From Mytilinidion resinicola (Eukaryota > Ascomycota > Dothideomycetes > Mytilinidiales > Mytilinidiaceae), in the NCBI RefSeq assembly GCF_010093595.1, contig NW_022985461.1, forward strand, positions 352,454 to 416,453: DNA of 64,000 bases, written 5' to 3'. Position numbers and translations under genes: made by a program. Below are positions 22,831 to 33,833 of this stretch, one piece after another. Numbering within the stretch: position 1 is the stretch's first letter; every line of letters begins with the position of its first letter. The notes under the pieces are model-generated. The model had not been told where the DNA came from. It did not search any database and worked only from the letters and a program-made list of their open reading frames with translations.

Positions 22831-25800
22831 TCAGAACATTGAACCATCTGCGATCGGACGTGGTGGCGATCCGTTAATTCCAGCCGGTGGGAACGCCGGG
22901 CTGATGACCGGAGGTGCTTGGTTCTTCATGTAAAGACTGCGACCTTCACTCGATGACTTGCGCAACTTGTGTCCCTTCGGCCGCGCCTGTTGGTCAAGCT
23001 CGTCGGCAGAGTTGGTCCGCATCGGATCTGCGAAAGGAGCACGTGGAGGTTGCACTGCCCCATCGCTACTCTCGCTGGTACCGGTACGGCCAAATCCAAA
23101 TCGACGTCGAGGGTTGATGGGAGGAACTGGTGGTGGAGACTCAACGCCATTCCTGAGGGAAGCTCCAGCAGGAAGGTCGACCGTATCCATGACCGACGTA
23201 GCAGAAATGAACACTGGCTCCGAGATGTCCGACTTGTTGATTGACTTCTTACGCATTGTACCTCTGCTGGTGGCGATATTTGAGCTGAAAGACGAAGCCA
23301 CAGGAGTCGTCGCCGCCGAAATTGGAGGCGTTGAGTTGGCCGAGAACGGGGCAACCGGTAAAGGGTAGGGGCGGATCGAAGCAATGCCCGGGCTGATTCC
23401 CGGAGAGGGGCGAGGAGACAACGGCAATCCAGGAGACACTCCTCCCATGGCCGGGCTATTAGCTGCCGGTGACAGGCGAGGAGACGATCCTATCATTGGG
23501 CTGTGGGCGGTGTGTATCGGATGCAGAGACTTCTGGTCAAAGTAAGCAGCAGCTGCGGTTCTGCTGTTGCTTCGCATATTTCCTTGTGCAACCACCTCTG
23601 GTAGAGTCTCTGGTGAGTGTTGACGTGACGAACTCCCCTGAACGTGCTGGGGAATGGATGGTGACATGCCAGGATAGCCATTAGTACTGCCAGTGCCTTC
23701 AGCCATTGCCTTGTCGAGGTCATCCCGATACCGTCCAGTACGACTCGTTGATCGACCTTGCGAAAGCTCCGAGCTTGACCGGTTTCGCGTAGAGCTCCTG
23801 CTCGATGCTGGTGGTGAGCGACCCTTGGCAGATCTGGGATCACGACTGTTGTCCTCACTAGCTCCACGTTGGAGTCGCTGCTCTAATTCTCGCCGGGCAT
23901 CCTGTTCGCTCTGCTGTGGAATTCGTGATGGTTTCGGTCGTGTTCCCTGTGGACCGACTTGATTCTCCTCGGACCTCCAGTATTCACTTCCGTAGAACTT
24001 GTTCTCGGACCCAGCCAAGGATGTACTGCTGGCGCTAGCTGACGGTGCACCGATTCCCAGCATCCTCATAGCCTTTGTCTGCGTGGGCTCGGGCTTCGAA
24101 GGATTGTTGTTGACTGCCATGGAGTCGCGGCTGGTCTTAGAGCGAAGCATCCCCAGAGCGTTCTTCAGACCACTCGCAGCAGGGCTCTGGGATCGGCTTC
24201 TGTCGTTCGAGCTTACTCCATTACGAAGCCTCTCTTGAATTGCCCGCTGACGCTGCGCAAGTTCGTTCTGAAATGCTTCGCGCTCGTGTTGAGTCTCGGT
24301 GCTGCCTCCACGTGCATGCGTCTTCCTCAGTTCCTGTTCCCACTGAGGAGCATCTGTATCCTGGGAGCCACTTCGATCACGCAAATTGCCATTAACGGGC
24401 TGAGATCCACCGTATGTTGGCTGTACCTTTGGCCGATAAGGATCGACTGGACTGGTGGAGCTGATACTATCACCCTCACCGTAGTGCGAACTTCGGTCTA
24501 GGTCTTCCAGATCCCAAGGATTTGAGTGGCTGTAGCTGGAATGTGCAGGAGTATCAGATTCGGACGGAGCCTGTCCGCGCCGGATAGCTCCATCTTGAGT
24601 GCGCAGAGAAAGGGGCTCTGGTGCTGGCGGCTTTTCATCTCCATATACCGAGGACACCGAGCTAGGCTTTCGAAGATGTTGCCTGACAAGTCCGCTCAGG
24701 CCACCCTTATCATCGCCGAGAGTTGGTGAGTCAATATCATTGTCGCCGTTGACAATGGTACCCGCCGATGTGCGCTTTTCAGCGTTGTCGACTTGGCGGT
24801 TTGCATCGTTAGTGTGTCGCTCATCGGGTCGGTGCTCGAGTTGTGGTTTCTCTGGCCTCGAGTTGTTGCGGGATCGGAGAGCAGGATGGTCAAGAATGGG
24901 AGGAGCAGTTCGGCTGGCCACTGGTGGAGGTCGCTGAAGCCCTTCAAGCCGTCGATCGAGATCCGACGATTTCACAGGACGAGCCTTGGGAAGGTCGTCA
25001 TCGCTACTATCACCAGGAGAGGCGAAAAAAGTGGCGCGTGACTCAGAGGCCGGCACCTGAGGCGCTGGCCTCTGTGGAGAGGCTGGTGAAGGTGCATCCC
25101 TCATCTGGTTGGCGGCCTTCTGGAAGACTGAGAAGGGGGATGGTGGCTCTCTTTTAGCGTTCGAATTTAACCTCGGGCGCTCCGAAACGTCATCATTAAA
25201 TGGTGAAGGTGCTTCTCTCTTTACAGTCGAATCTGATCTCGAGCGATCCGGAACATCGGCCTCGGCCCTCTTGCGCGCTTCAATCTCGGCACGCTCACGC
25301 AGAGATGGTTTCGTTGGCCTCTCATTCCTTGGCGCTGGCGCTGGCGTTTCCTTACCCTGCTGCATCTGTTTCAGACGCTGGGCATATTGCTGCTCATCAA
25401 ATTGTTGCTTGGGCTTGTTAAAGGCACCCATAGCAGTTGCTTTGCCTCGGTCATTGGGTTGGAGCGCAGAGTGCAGCGCGTTTGTTTCCTCGTCGCTTCC
25501 CAAGGGGCTCATTGGTGGTGATTGGGGTTGGGACAGTACGGGGCTTGAGTTGGACGACGGAGGGTGGACAGGCCCGCCAGATGCAATGGTAGGCATAGCA
25601 CCAGCTTGGGTAGGGCTACCAGCCCGTGCTCCAGGACGGGCAAATCGATCGCTCAAATTATTCGCACTTCTGGCTTGTGACAGGAATGGTGGAGTCGAGA
25701 GTCCAGCGGTTGGTCCACGTTGCTTCTGAATCGAATTCAACCGACTCATGGCGGATGACTGTTGGTCATGAATGTGCTGATCCAAGCCTTGATCATACAA

Positions 25801-26808
25801 ACGATTTCGTCCCTTAGTCATAGTGCGGTTCAGATCACTCGCTAGGGGTAGTATCGGTGCATTTGGAACTGCAGGCGATGAAGCTGGAACGGAACTGGCT
25901 CCTTGCGAAGCGATGGACGTAGCAGCAGTGGATGATCGTGCCTGTCCAGATCCGGCGGAAGAGTTCGTCCCTCGTCGGCCACTGTATCCAGAAAGTGACG
26001 GCGAATAAAACTCCTTAAGTGGGCTTGATGGTTCTGGTTCCGGTTCAGACTGCCTGCTATCGAACAGCCGCTCTTCATTCTCCAGCTCGGCAGCTTCCCG
26101 TTCCTTATCGGCGCGCTCCTGTTGACGTATCTTTTGGAATGTAGACATGTTGACATCATCTTCGTAGAGCGCTCTACCTAAGCTCTTGGATGATCCATTG
26201 CCTGAGTTGGCAATCTTGTAGACCTTCTGGCGGCCACCGAACAGAACATTGCCTTCGCCCGGGCGCGATCTCGTCATAACACTTCCAGATTGAGAGTCGT
26301 CATCAGTGCCATATCCATCAACGGAGTCCTGCCTTCCATAGGCGAATGGAGGTCGGATGGAACTGTTGATTGATGCAACTTCGGCGATATCGGAGAGACC
26401 ACCTGGAACAAAACCGAAGTCGTGGAGACGAGACTGTCGCTTCGGATGTAAGACGCTGTCGTCGCTTGCTTTGCCGAGTTTCGAGTTTGGATCATCTTGT
26501 TCTCTCAACATGCTGAATCGGGCCGACAAGTTTGGCATCAGCAAGCTAGTCCGGAAGTTGTCAGTTGATGGCAGGGCAATCGACAAGTCTAATTCAGGCT
26601 TCGGCTCAGGCTGTCCCTTCTTCGATTTCTTCGCCTTCTTCGTGCCAGACGAGGCAACATTGCTGACTGGCGCATCCTCGACAATCTCCTCCTTCTTGCG
26701 CCCGAAAAAGCGATTCATTTTGGCCTTGGTCGAGTTAGCGAGATTGATATGGTCGAAAAGCCGCACGAGCAGGAATTGCCTGCGCAATGATGGAGAAGCG
26801 TCGCTCAT
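22831..26808 (-). CDS. Large intrinsically disordered fungal protein
   Basis: Single exon, 1325 residues from the ATG at 26808 (MSDASPSLRRQFLLVRLFDH); the frame stays open upstream to 27069 but that part looks non-coding. The N-terminal ~45 residues are the most ordered part: LVRLFDHINLANSTKAKMNR, then FFGRKKEEIVEDAP and a Lys-rich KKAKKSKKG. Another candidate conserved block is STFQKIRQQERADKEREAAE (coiled-coil-like). The remainder is Ser/Pro/Arg/Gln-rich with repeated SPGxSPGI and RSxSR-type stretches and many SP sites, suggesting heavy phosphorylation. No enzymatic domain is seen. I cannot name it; a cytoskeletal or cell-cortex scaffold is a guess only. Start choice is the main uncertainty. 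Confidence 0.75.
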   Translation of the reverse strand: MSDASPSLRRQFLLVRLFDHINLANSTKAKMNRFFGRKKEEIVEDAPVSNVASSGTKKAKKSKKGQPEPKPELDLSIALPSTDNFRTSLLMPNLSARFSMLREQDDPNSKLGKASDDSVLHPKRQSRLHDFGFVPGGLSDIAEVASINSSIRPPFAYGRQDSVDGYGTDDDSQSGSVMTRSRPGEGNVLFGGRQKVYKIANSGNGSSKSLGRALYEDDVNMSTFQKIRQQERADKEREAAELENEERLFDSRQSEPEPEPSSPLKEFYSPSLSGYSGRRGTNSSAGSGQARSSTAATSIASQGASSVPASSPAVPNAPILPLASDLNRTMTKGRNRLYDQGLDQHIHDQQSSAMSRLNSIQKQRGPTAGLSTPPFLSQARSANNLSDRFARPGARAGSPTQAGAMPTIASGGPVHPPSSNSSPVLSQPQSPPMSPLGSDEETNALHSALQPNDRGKATAMGAFNKPKQQFDEQQYAQRLKQMQQGKETPAPAPRNERPTKPSLRERAEIEARKRAEADVPDRSRSDSTVKREAPSPFNDDVSERPRLNSNAKREPPSPFSVFQKAANQMRDAPSPASPQRPAPQVPASESRATFFASPGDSSDDDLPKARPVKSSDLDRRLEGLQRPPPVASRTAPPILDHPALRSRNNSRPEKPQLEHRPDERHTNDANRQVDNAEKRTSAGTIVNGDNDIDSPTLGDDKGGLSGLVRQHLRKPSSVSSVYGDEKPPAPEPLSLRTQDGAIRRGQAPSESDTPAHSSYSHSNPWDLEDLDRSSHYGEGDSISSTSPVDPYRPKVQPTYGGSQPVNGNLRDRSGSQDTDAPQWEQELRKTHARGGSTETQHEREAFQNELAQRQRAIQERLRNGVSSNDRSRSQSPAASGLKNALGMLRSKTSRDSMAVNNNPSKPEPTQTKAMRMLGIGAPSASASSTSLAGSENKFYGSEYWRSEENQVGPQGTRPKPSRIPQQSEQDARRELEQRLQRGASEDNSRDPRSAKGRSPPASSRSSTRNRSSSELSQGRSTSRTGRYRDDLDKAMAEGTGSTNGYPGMSPSIPQHVQGSSSRQHSPETLPEVVAQGNMRSNSRTAAAAYFDQKSLHPIHTAHSPMIGSSPRLSPAANSPAMGGVSPGLPLSPRPSPGISPGIASIRPYPLPVAPFSANSTPPISAATTPVASSFSSNIATSRGTMRKKSINKSDISEPVFISATSVMDTVDLPAGASLRNGVESPPPVPPINPRRRFGFGRTGTSESSDGAVQPPRAPFADPMRTNSADELDQQARPKGHKLRKSSSEGRSLYMKNQAPPVISPAFPPAGINGSPPRPIADGSMF

Positions 26809-29800
26809 GCTGTGCTGAAAGTAAAAGAGCTTACAGGGTGTGCTTCGGACGGGAGCGAGATATGTTAGGGCAGCGGTCGTGAGAGCAAACGCTCGTCCCA
26901 CAGAGCCTCCACCGCCTCTTTGTGAAATTGGTGCTCTGGGACTTGATGGCCAGCTCGGTGTGCGTTGTCGAAGCAATGTAGGAAGGATATGTGCGTAACA
27001 ATGGTCCACTAGAAAGAGACAGTGTGTCAGTGCCATGGTCAGCGTGCGGCTAGCTGCGTTACTCCCCACACCAACGTTGCCAGCCTCCAGGAGGACGAGG
27101 TAAGGAGCAACCTACGCAATTGACACGACGTTTGGCGACCGCTTGGCGAAGGCCCGAGACAGTGAACGTGGGAGCAAAAGCTGCGACGCGGGATTGGGGG
27201 CGGAGGATGCAGTCTACATGCAGTCGCAGTTGGGACGGACGCAATCGAGGGGCGGGTGAAGGAGTGAGGCGGTGTTTGTGGTGGTCGCGGGCGAGGAATG
27301 GGGGTTGAATGAATGGACGCTGGCGTGCAGCGATGAATAGAGGTTGAAGGAAATCGGGCCAAGGCGAGTCCCAGCGCGGGCGATCCTGTCGAGCAGTCTG
27401 ATAGAGACGGGAGATGGCTACTGGACAGGAGGGAGACGAATGGGAAGGAGCGTGGGGAGCTGGGGAAGCGTATGGAGAGCAGACGAGACGCCCGCGCGCG
27501 TTGAGCAGTGAATGGAAGAACGAAGACGCTGGGTTGGGCGGAAGATTGGCAGGCAGGCGGGAGAGCCACACGTGAATAATGCCACTCGCAGGCCGCACTG
27601 AGGCGCCGACGGGCGGAAGGGGTCGCTGCTGAACGAGTGAACGCTCGAGAGCGGCGACAGGGTCAAGGGCTCCAATCTCCACGAGCGGGAAATTAGCAGC
27701 TCATGGCTTTTGCGAGACCTGAAGCGCGGCCCGCTGGGCCAACGGGACGGCCTGTTTTTTCTCTACTTTTGCTAACCCTGTCTGGAGCCGACGTCCACCT
27801 GGCCCTCCTGGCGCGCCGGTGTGTGAGGCCGAATGTGCATCCGCAAAGCTGCGGGAGTGCCTGAGCTGGGCCTAAATCTAGCGAGCATATGCAAGGTCCC
27901 GCCTCGCAGTGACAGCGAACGGCAGCTGCTGCAGGGCTGCTGCACTTCGAGTCGGCCGTTGCCACGACTCACCCGGCTTCCCCTGAGACGCATACATTCA
28001 CTGCTTGAGACGGATCACGGCGACGTCTGCGCCTGTTCGGGGGCCTCGAGCCACAAGCGCCCGCTCCAAGGCCGCCCAACGTGGCCAATATAAAGGAGAA
28101 GTCGGGGGAGGCTTCGGCACCTGGCGCCTCAGCCGGCCGGCCCAGAGATCGCCTTGCAGCTTGCCTCAACTCGTCCCGGGCCGTCTGCTGTGCGACCTCA
28201 CGGCTGAAATCATCGTCATCGCCGGAGTCAGCAATATCCAGCAATATCCAGCGCTCGCACCGCAGCCCCGACGACACCGCACACCACGACGTCGACCAGC
28301 AGAGCGATCAGAGATGGGCGAAGTGGTGTGCCGGCCGTTGACGGATAGGGGGCCTCTAGTCCTTTGGCGCATGCAGTGGCTCCAAACGGCCTGCTGAAAC
28401 CCAACAGCTGCAGCGGGAGCGCCAGCGTCTTCTCCAAACGAAGCCAATCACGCCCGTCCCGCCACGCCCACTGTGACGGGAGCCCCTGGCCGACGCCTTC
28501 ACCCCCGCCAAGCCCTGCCACGCCCTGTCGCCCTCTGAAACTGGGACCCCACGCAGAGGCCACGCTGTCGACCGCCGCTCTGATCACGTCCGCGACCGCG
28601 ACGGCCTCAGCAGCCCGGGGCTTCCATGCGTCGTCAAGACAGAGAGCACGATGGTGCAGAATGTCGTGACCCGCCGTGGCACACGCATCATCCATCTGGC
28701 TGCACCGAGAGACACCACCGCGCTAATCACGGGGGAGTCTGCACGCCGATCACAGCACAGCCCGTCGTGAAGCATGGCAAGCATGGGTGAGGCGCGGGAG
28801 ATCGCAGCAGCTGCTCCAGACGTGCGCCCCAGCCAAACAAACTTCGCGGTGATGCACACGCACGCTGCAGAGGAAACCCGAGCAGAGGAGAATGAAACCA
28901 GACGCTGCGCTGAAGAGAGGGACTGATCTTCTCTGCCTGGCCTGGGCTCAATTCGATGCTGCAGAGGAAAGCCCCTCGCACATCCGGCCACCTCCATCAG
29001 GTACCGCCTTCCAGAGCCCTGTCGATTTCATGGATCCAGGAACCATCACGACAGCATGGCCCTGGCAAGACGGCATTGACCCGAAAACCTTGAGCTCATC
29101 GACCATTACAACTACCCGCAACATTCTAGAATTTCCTCCTGCCTATCACGGGAAGTCGAGGGGGATAAGTCATGGGATTCTCATAAGGCGACACCGAAAT
29201 TGGCGCCAAACTCCGCGCCGTTGACGCTTTCTTTCGATAGTCTGGCCGGCGGGATAGGGAGCGCATCCGCAAGAGGTAGGGCGGACGCCTTAGGCCCGTC
29301 ACTTTGGGCCGGCGACGATCTTCAATCGGGCGAAATATAAGATTGCTTCAGGATCGCCGTCTCGGCCTGCCTCTGTGAGGCCTGGCGCCACAGCCGTCCC
29401 ATCGTGCCATCGACGCGTCTGTATCGTGTTTTCGTTTGACCACCATCGCGAACGGGCCCTTCCCGTCGATGCTGCGCGAGTTTGACTGAGCCTGGTACTT
29501 GGGTTCGAAGCGATGTGATTCTGTGGGATACGAAATGCCCGTGATTGAGAACATCCGGTTGTTTCAGGTCGGAGGAGATGATAATACGCTTACTATGCTT
29601 TTTCCCGGGGTAAAAAGGCTAACTATAGCCATTTTCCGGCTTGAGCAGATACACGAGATAGGGTAAGGACTGGCATAAGTGATAACTAGATGTTCTCAGC
29701 TTATGTACGCACTCCTCGACCTCCAAAAGGTACGTAACATCATCCTTCTTTCGGCTGCCGTTCACCCGGTTCTCTCAGACTTCTGCCAAGCGCGTAAAAT

Positions 29801-30028
29801 GAAGGACTCCCACTGCTGACTTGCCAGTGTCGTCAGTTACCCCACAAGTCACGCATCACAGACGCCCGTGCCGCGTGTCCAACCTCTTGAACCGTGCTGT
29901 GAACCGTGAACCACAGCGTGGGAAGCGCTAGGTTCGATTTCATTCAAACAGCAAGCCGGCTGCCGTCGAGAATCGCGATCGCCTGCTCCTCCCACGTTGC
30001 CGACCCTTACAAATTCTATCTACTATTT
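26809..30028. other. 3.2-kb gene-poor GC-rich gap
   Basis: No convincing gene on either strand. Several frames of 80-200 codons overlap in multiple frames (for example 27059-27682 and 27039-27569 minus) with Pro/Arg/Ser-rich translations, the expected result of high GC. A small tandem CAGCAATATC repeat occurs near 28230. The left part may include the long 5' leader of the disordered-protein gene. Confidence 0.5.
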
Positions 30029-31900
30029 TTACAATTCATCCTTCGCGGCTGGAGCCTTGCCGCTAGCCGCTGCCGACTCGCACACAGCCGGCGTGCCGAC
30101 CTCCATTCTGTACACGCACTTCTCTTGCTCAACAATCTTCCAGATCTCGTCCTTCTCTGCGCACGCCAGGATGAGTCGGGTACTCCTGTTCGGCCCGTTC
30201 CAGCAGTGCTGCCCGTTCTCGTACACCAGTGAGTAACGCTCGCCTGATCCGAGACCCTTGCCATCGGGAGGCAGATCCTCATCGACTGTAACCTTCTCAA
30301 TGCGCACAAAGTTGCCCATGTTGGTGTGTCCTCCGCCCTTCTTGGACTTCTGCGTCGTCTGGCCCAGCCAGCAGAACGAGTACGTGTACTCGCCCGAATC
30401 TTTGTCGATGCACTGGTCCTTCAGTGCTCTGAAAATGTTGTCGGGTCCGTACTCCTTCTGCAAGTCTTCCTGGTGTGAAGTGAGCTCCTTGCGGTCGTTT
30501 TCGAGGTCCTTCTTGGCAGACTCTAGCTGTTGACGAGCATCTTGTACTGCTTTTGAATCTCCCGAGTCGGAGTGAGGTGCTGCGAGGACGCCGTTCTCGA
30601 TCAGGGTGACACGGAGGTCGCGAAGCTTCTGGTCGACCCAGTCCCTCAGTGGCTTGGGGAGGTACTCTTCGAACTTGTATACTGTAGAGAGTTAGTTTAG
30701 TTGCAACTAAATTCAAGTGAGAGTGATATGACTTACAAACTTCGACATCACTCTCCTCAGTACTCTCAAACTCTTCCCAATTGAGCCCATTCTCCGCATC
30801 CGACTTCAAGATCTCATCCAAATCTCTATCAAGAGCCGGATCCGAATCCGGTCCTTTATCCCTCGCCGCATAATCCTCCCACGCCTTCACCGCCCTCTTG
30901 ACCCCCTCATCATTGAAATTCGGATTCCGCTCCTCCTTAAACGTCGCCAAAATCTGCTCCAACTCCCTCACTCTCTCCCTCGCCCTCTCCCTCTCCCCCC
31001 TAACCCTCCCAAGACTCTCCACCAACTCCCCAATCCTTCCCTTCGCCAAACTCGCCAACACCGCCACCTTCCCCCCCTTCCCGGGCCCCTTAACCACCCG
31101 CCCCCGCTCACTCCTCTCCACCCCCGCCAGCTCCGCCTCCAAGCTCGCCACCTTGACCTCCTGCCCCTGGATCTGCGCGCCCAGCGTCGCAATCCGATCC
31201 TCGACCTCGCGCCGCAGCCGCGCCGCCGCCTCGACCAGCTCGCGGCGGCGCTTGTTGGCGGCGCCCAGGCTCTTCTGCCGCTCCGCGTCCTGCTTGCGCC
31301 ACGCCTTGCCGATGGCCGCGCAGCGGTCCTCGCATTTCACCCCGCCGACGCCCGCCCACTCGTCGCTGCCGTCGCAGCACAGCTCGTAGTCGCAGACGCC
31401 GTCGTTGACGCTGCTGAAGGGGACGTACAGCGGAAGGTGGCCCTTGTTCTTGCAGTAGAAGCCCGGCAGGGCGAGGGTCTCGTTGAAGCGCGCCGCGGGG
31501 TTGGGGTTCGTGGGGGGCGAGGGCGGCGAGAGCGGCGAGATGTGCGAGCAGGCGGCGGTGCCGGGCTCGTCGGAGCCGTCGGGGCAGTCGCAGTAGTCGT
31601 CGTTGAGCGCGGCGAGGGGGAGCGTGAGGGAGGGGTTGGAGATGCAGGTGAAGGTGTCGGGGGATTTGTAGAATTTGGCGACTGTGGGGGGTTGAGGGGT
31701 TAGTTTTGAGCTTGTGGGAATTGGGAGGGTAGATGGGCGCCTCGGGAATAGGAGGGCAATTGGGGAATGGGATTGGGATTTTGGGGGGACTTACATTCGG
31801 GACCGACGCCGCGAGGTCGGGGTGCTTCTGAGGCGGCGAGGGCGGGGACGGCGAGGAGGGAGCAGAGGAGGGCGATTGCCTCAAGCTGGTGCTTCCCCAT
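30029..31900 (-). CDS. gtb1: Glucosidase II beta subunit (PRKCSH-like), ER lumen
   Basis: Exons 31900-31795, 31681-30737 and 30681-30029 give 567 residues. Introns: GTAAGT...CACAG (113 nt) and GTAAGT...TACAG (55 nt). A signal peptide (LEAIALLCSLLAVPALAASE) leads to two LDL-receptor-A-like Cys repeats (NDDYCDCPDGSDEPGTAAC and NDGVCDYELCCDGSDEWAG) that bind calcium. A long coiled-coil/acidic middle follows, then an MRH (mannose-6-phosphate-receptor-like) lectin domain: YTYSFCWLGQTTQ, ERYSLVYENGQHCWNGPNRS, CVYRMEVGTPAVC. The protein ends in KDEL, the ER-retention signal. With the catalytic alpha subunit it trims glucose from N-glycans in glycoprotein folding; the MRH domain presents mannose arms of the substrate. 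The family assignment is firm. Confidence 0.95.
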
Positions 31901-32464
31901 GGTGGATATAAGTGAGATATTTGGGTGGTGGAGCTGGAGCTTGAAGTTGGTGGTGGGAATTCGAGATGAAGCTACGTAGCAGTTATACGCGATACCGAGA
32001 TAGGCTTACCGCCTCTCTTGCCATATCAACAACACTACACTCGCTGACTCTCGAACACAAATTGATTACCCCCATTCCATCAAACGAACTTTACGCGTCT
32101 GTCGCTTCTTCTTCAACGCGTCCGCCAACTTCTAGCGTACAGCCTCGAAGCTCGAGAACATTCCCGTACACCTCATATATGACCATGGAATTTCAGCCGC
32201 TGCTTGGGTAAGCCATGGTTAGACAGAGTTACAAAGGAGTTGCACCGGGGCTTTCATTGCGTTGGATGTACGCGATGCAAATGCCCAAGACCGCTACACT
32301 GGAACTGAAAGCTCACGGTGGAATCGTTCAATGAGCATGTAAAGCAACATGGAAATATGCGAGACGGGAAACACCACCTTGACTAAATATCAGAGGGTAT
32401 CCCAGAGTAACCAAATAAGGATTCGATTGCTTTTTCCCTCCCCAAGAACCCCAAACTCATTGCA
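31901..32464. other. Intergenic region
   Basis: 564 bp including the gtb1 promoter and the 3' end of the methyltransferase gene. No gene seen. Confidence 0.5.
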
Positions 32465-33379
32465 TCAAGCAAAATCCGCCACCCAAACATCCATACTCCT
32501 TACCCCCTCCTTCCCCGCCGCTCTCAACGCTCCCATCATCGCGGTCCTCAAACTCAACACTACCTCCCTCACTCTTCCGTCACCCACGTCCCTCTCCACA
32601 TCCCCAAAAAACCCCTCCGCCCTCACCGTCCCCAGCTCCCACTCCCCATCCATCATGCCCTCCCCCGGCGTTATCACACTCTCACTCCCAACCCTCCACC
32701 CACTCGCCTCCGCCACCTCCTTAATTGCTACCGGCGCCAACGGACTCTGGATGTTCTCCTCACTGCCCGTCCTCTGCGCCTCCAAGGCCGCCCTTGTCAG
32801 CGCCGCAAAGACATGCGGAAACTGCGACGGGACGGACGCTTGGAGGGACCACTCCGCAACACACACCCTCCCCGTCTTCCCCCTCAATCCCTCGAAGATC
32901 TTCCCTAGAACGTCGCGGCCGGCCATATACCAGATCGAGTGCGCCAATACAACGGCATCAAACACAAACCCCTCCTCTTCACCCTTTCCCCCCTTCTTTA
33001 GTCCTTCAAGCGCCTCAGGCCACTCCACCACCTCCGCCTGCACCCACGTAATCCGATCCCCATATACCCCTTTACTCAGATGCGACTGCGCTTCGCCGAG
33101 CGTGACGGGGGCGCCGTAGTCCAGCGGCGCGGGATCGAGTGCTGTGACGTGGCCCGTGGGCCCGACGAGGTGGGCCAGTGCGGCGGTGGTGTCGCCTTGG
33201 CCGCAGCCGAGCTCGAGGATGCGGGTTCCGGGGCGCACGCCGGAGGGGAACCAGGTGTTTAGGAGGGCGATGCGGTGGAGGGTTTGGGGGGCTTGGACGT
33301 CGGAGAGGGGAGAGGTGTGGATGCAGGCGGAGGCGATTTGGGGGGCCAGGGAGGGGGAGAGGGGGCCGCTTGAGGACAT
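32465..33379 (-). CDS. SAM-dependent class I methyltransferase
   Basis: Single exon, 304 residues, start MSSSGPLSPSL at 33379. Motif I is RILELGCGQGDTTAALA (residues ~54-70), the acidic loop of motif II is VTALDPAPLDYG, and the motif IV region is FDAVVLAHSIWYMAG. Those features place it among Rossmann-fold methyltransferases similar to methyltransferase-domain-25 proteins. The substrate cannot be predicted from sequence. C-terminal helices are long (VREVVLSLRTAMMGALRAAG) and may form a lid. It marks the last conserved gene before the accessory island on its right. Confidence 0.8.
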   Translation of the reverse strand: MSSSGPLSPSLAPQIASACIHTSPLSDVQAPQTLHRIALLNTWFPSGVRPGTRILELGCGQGDTTAALAHLVGPTGHVTALDPAPLDYGAPVTLGEAQSHLSKGVYGDRITWVQAEVVEWPEALEGLKKGGKGEEEGFVFDAVVLAHSIWYMAGRDVLGKIFEGLRGKTGRVCVAEWSLQASVPSQFPHVFAALTRAALEAQRTGSEENIQSPLAPVAIKEVAEASGWRVGSESVITPGEGMMDGEWELGTVRAEGFFGDVERDVGDGRVREVVLSLRTAMMGALRAAGKEGVRSMDVWVADFA

Positions 33380-33833
33380 TTTTGGGGTTAAGGGAGAGAT
33401 GGAGAGAGGAAGGTTCTTATTTAGGGTTTTAAGGGTGGGGTTGAGGCTTTAAAAAAGAGACGAAGTATAGAGATATAGAGAGGAGGGAGGGAGTATAGAA
33501 ATGGAGAGAGACGGCTATCTTTCCGGAGAATGAACTGGCTTCAGACAACGGGAGTGGAAGTTCTGGGAATTGAAAGCTCTGTTTAGATTAGAATGGATGA
33601 TATTTATATGTTCTACTTCGTATTCTAGCATTGCTCTATGTATTCGTGAGTCATACGGTCTGACCTGCAGTGAAAGAGTGAGTAAGCTGCCGAGATTGAC
33701 GAGATTGGTAGGTGACATTTGCAAGCGATATAAACGATCCCTAGGAATGAGCATGCATGGTTTTAAACCGAGCTATGACTGGGCGAACATGAGGTGTTGC
33801 GGTGCGAGCATGCTATATAACTGTAGTGTAGTG
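33380..33833. other. Intergenic boundary of accessory island
   Basis: 454 bp; composition becomes more AT-rich to the right. No feature found. Confidence 0.4.

Noticed and set aside
26809..27069. N-terminal extension of the 1325-aa disordered protein
   Set aside because: The frame is open, but the extension reads like non-coding DNA and the MSDASPSLRRQFLLVRLF start is better.
27039..27682. Overlapping 176- and 207-codon minus-strand frames
   Set aside because: Multi-frame openness in GC-rich DNA, Ser/Pro/Arg composition.
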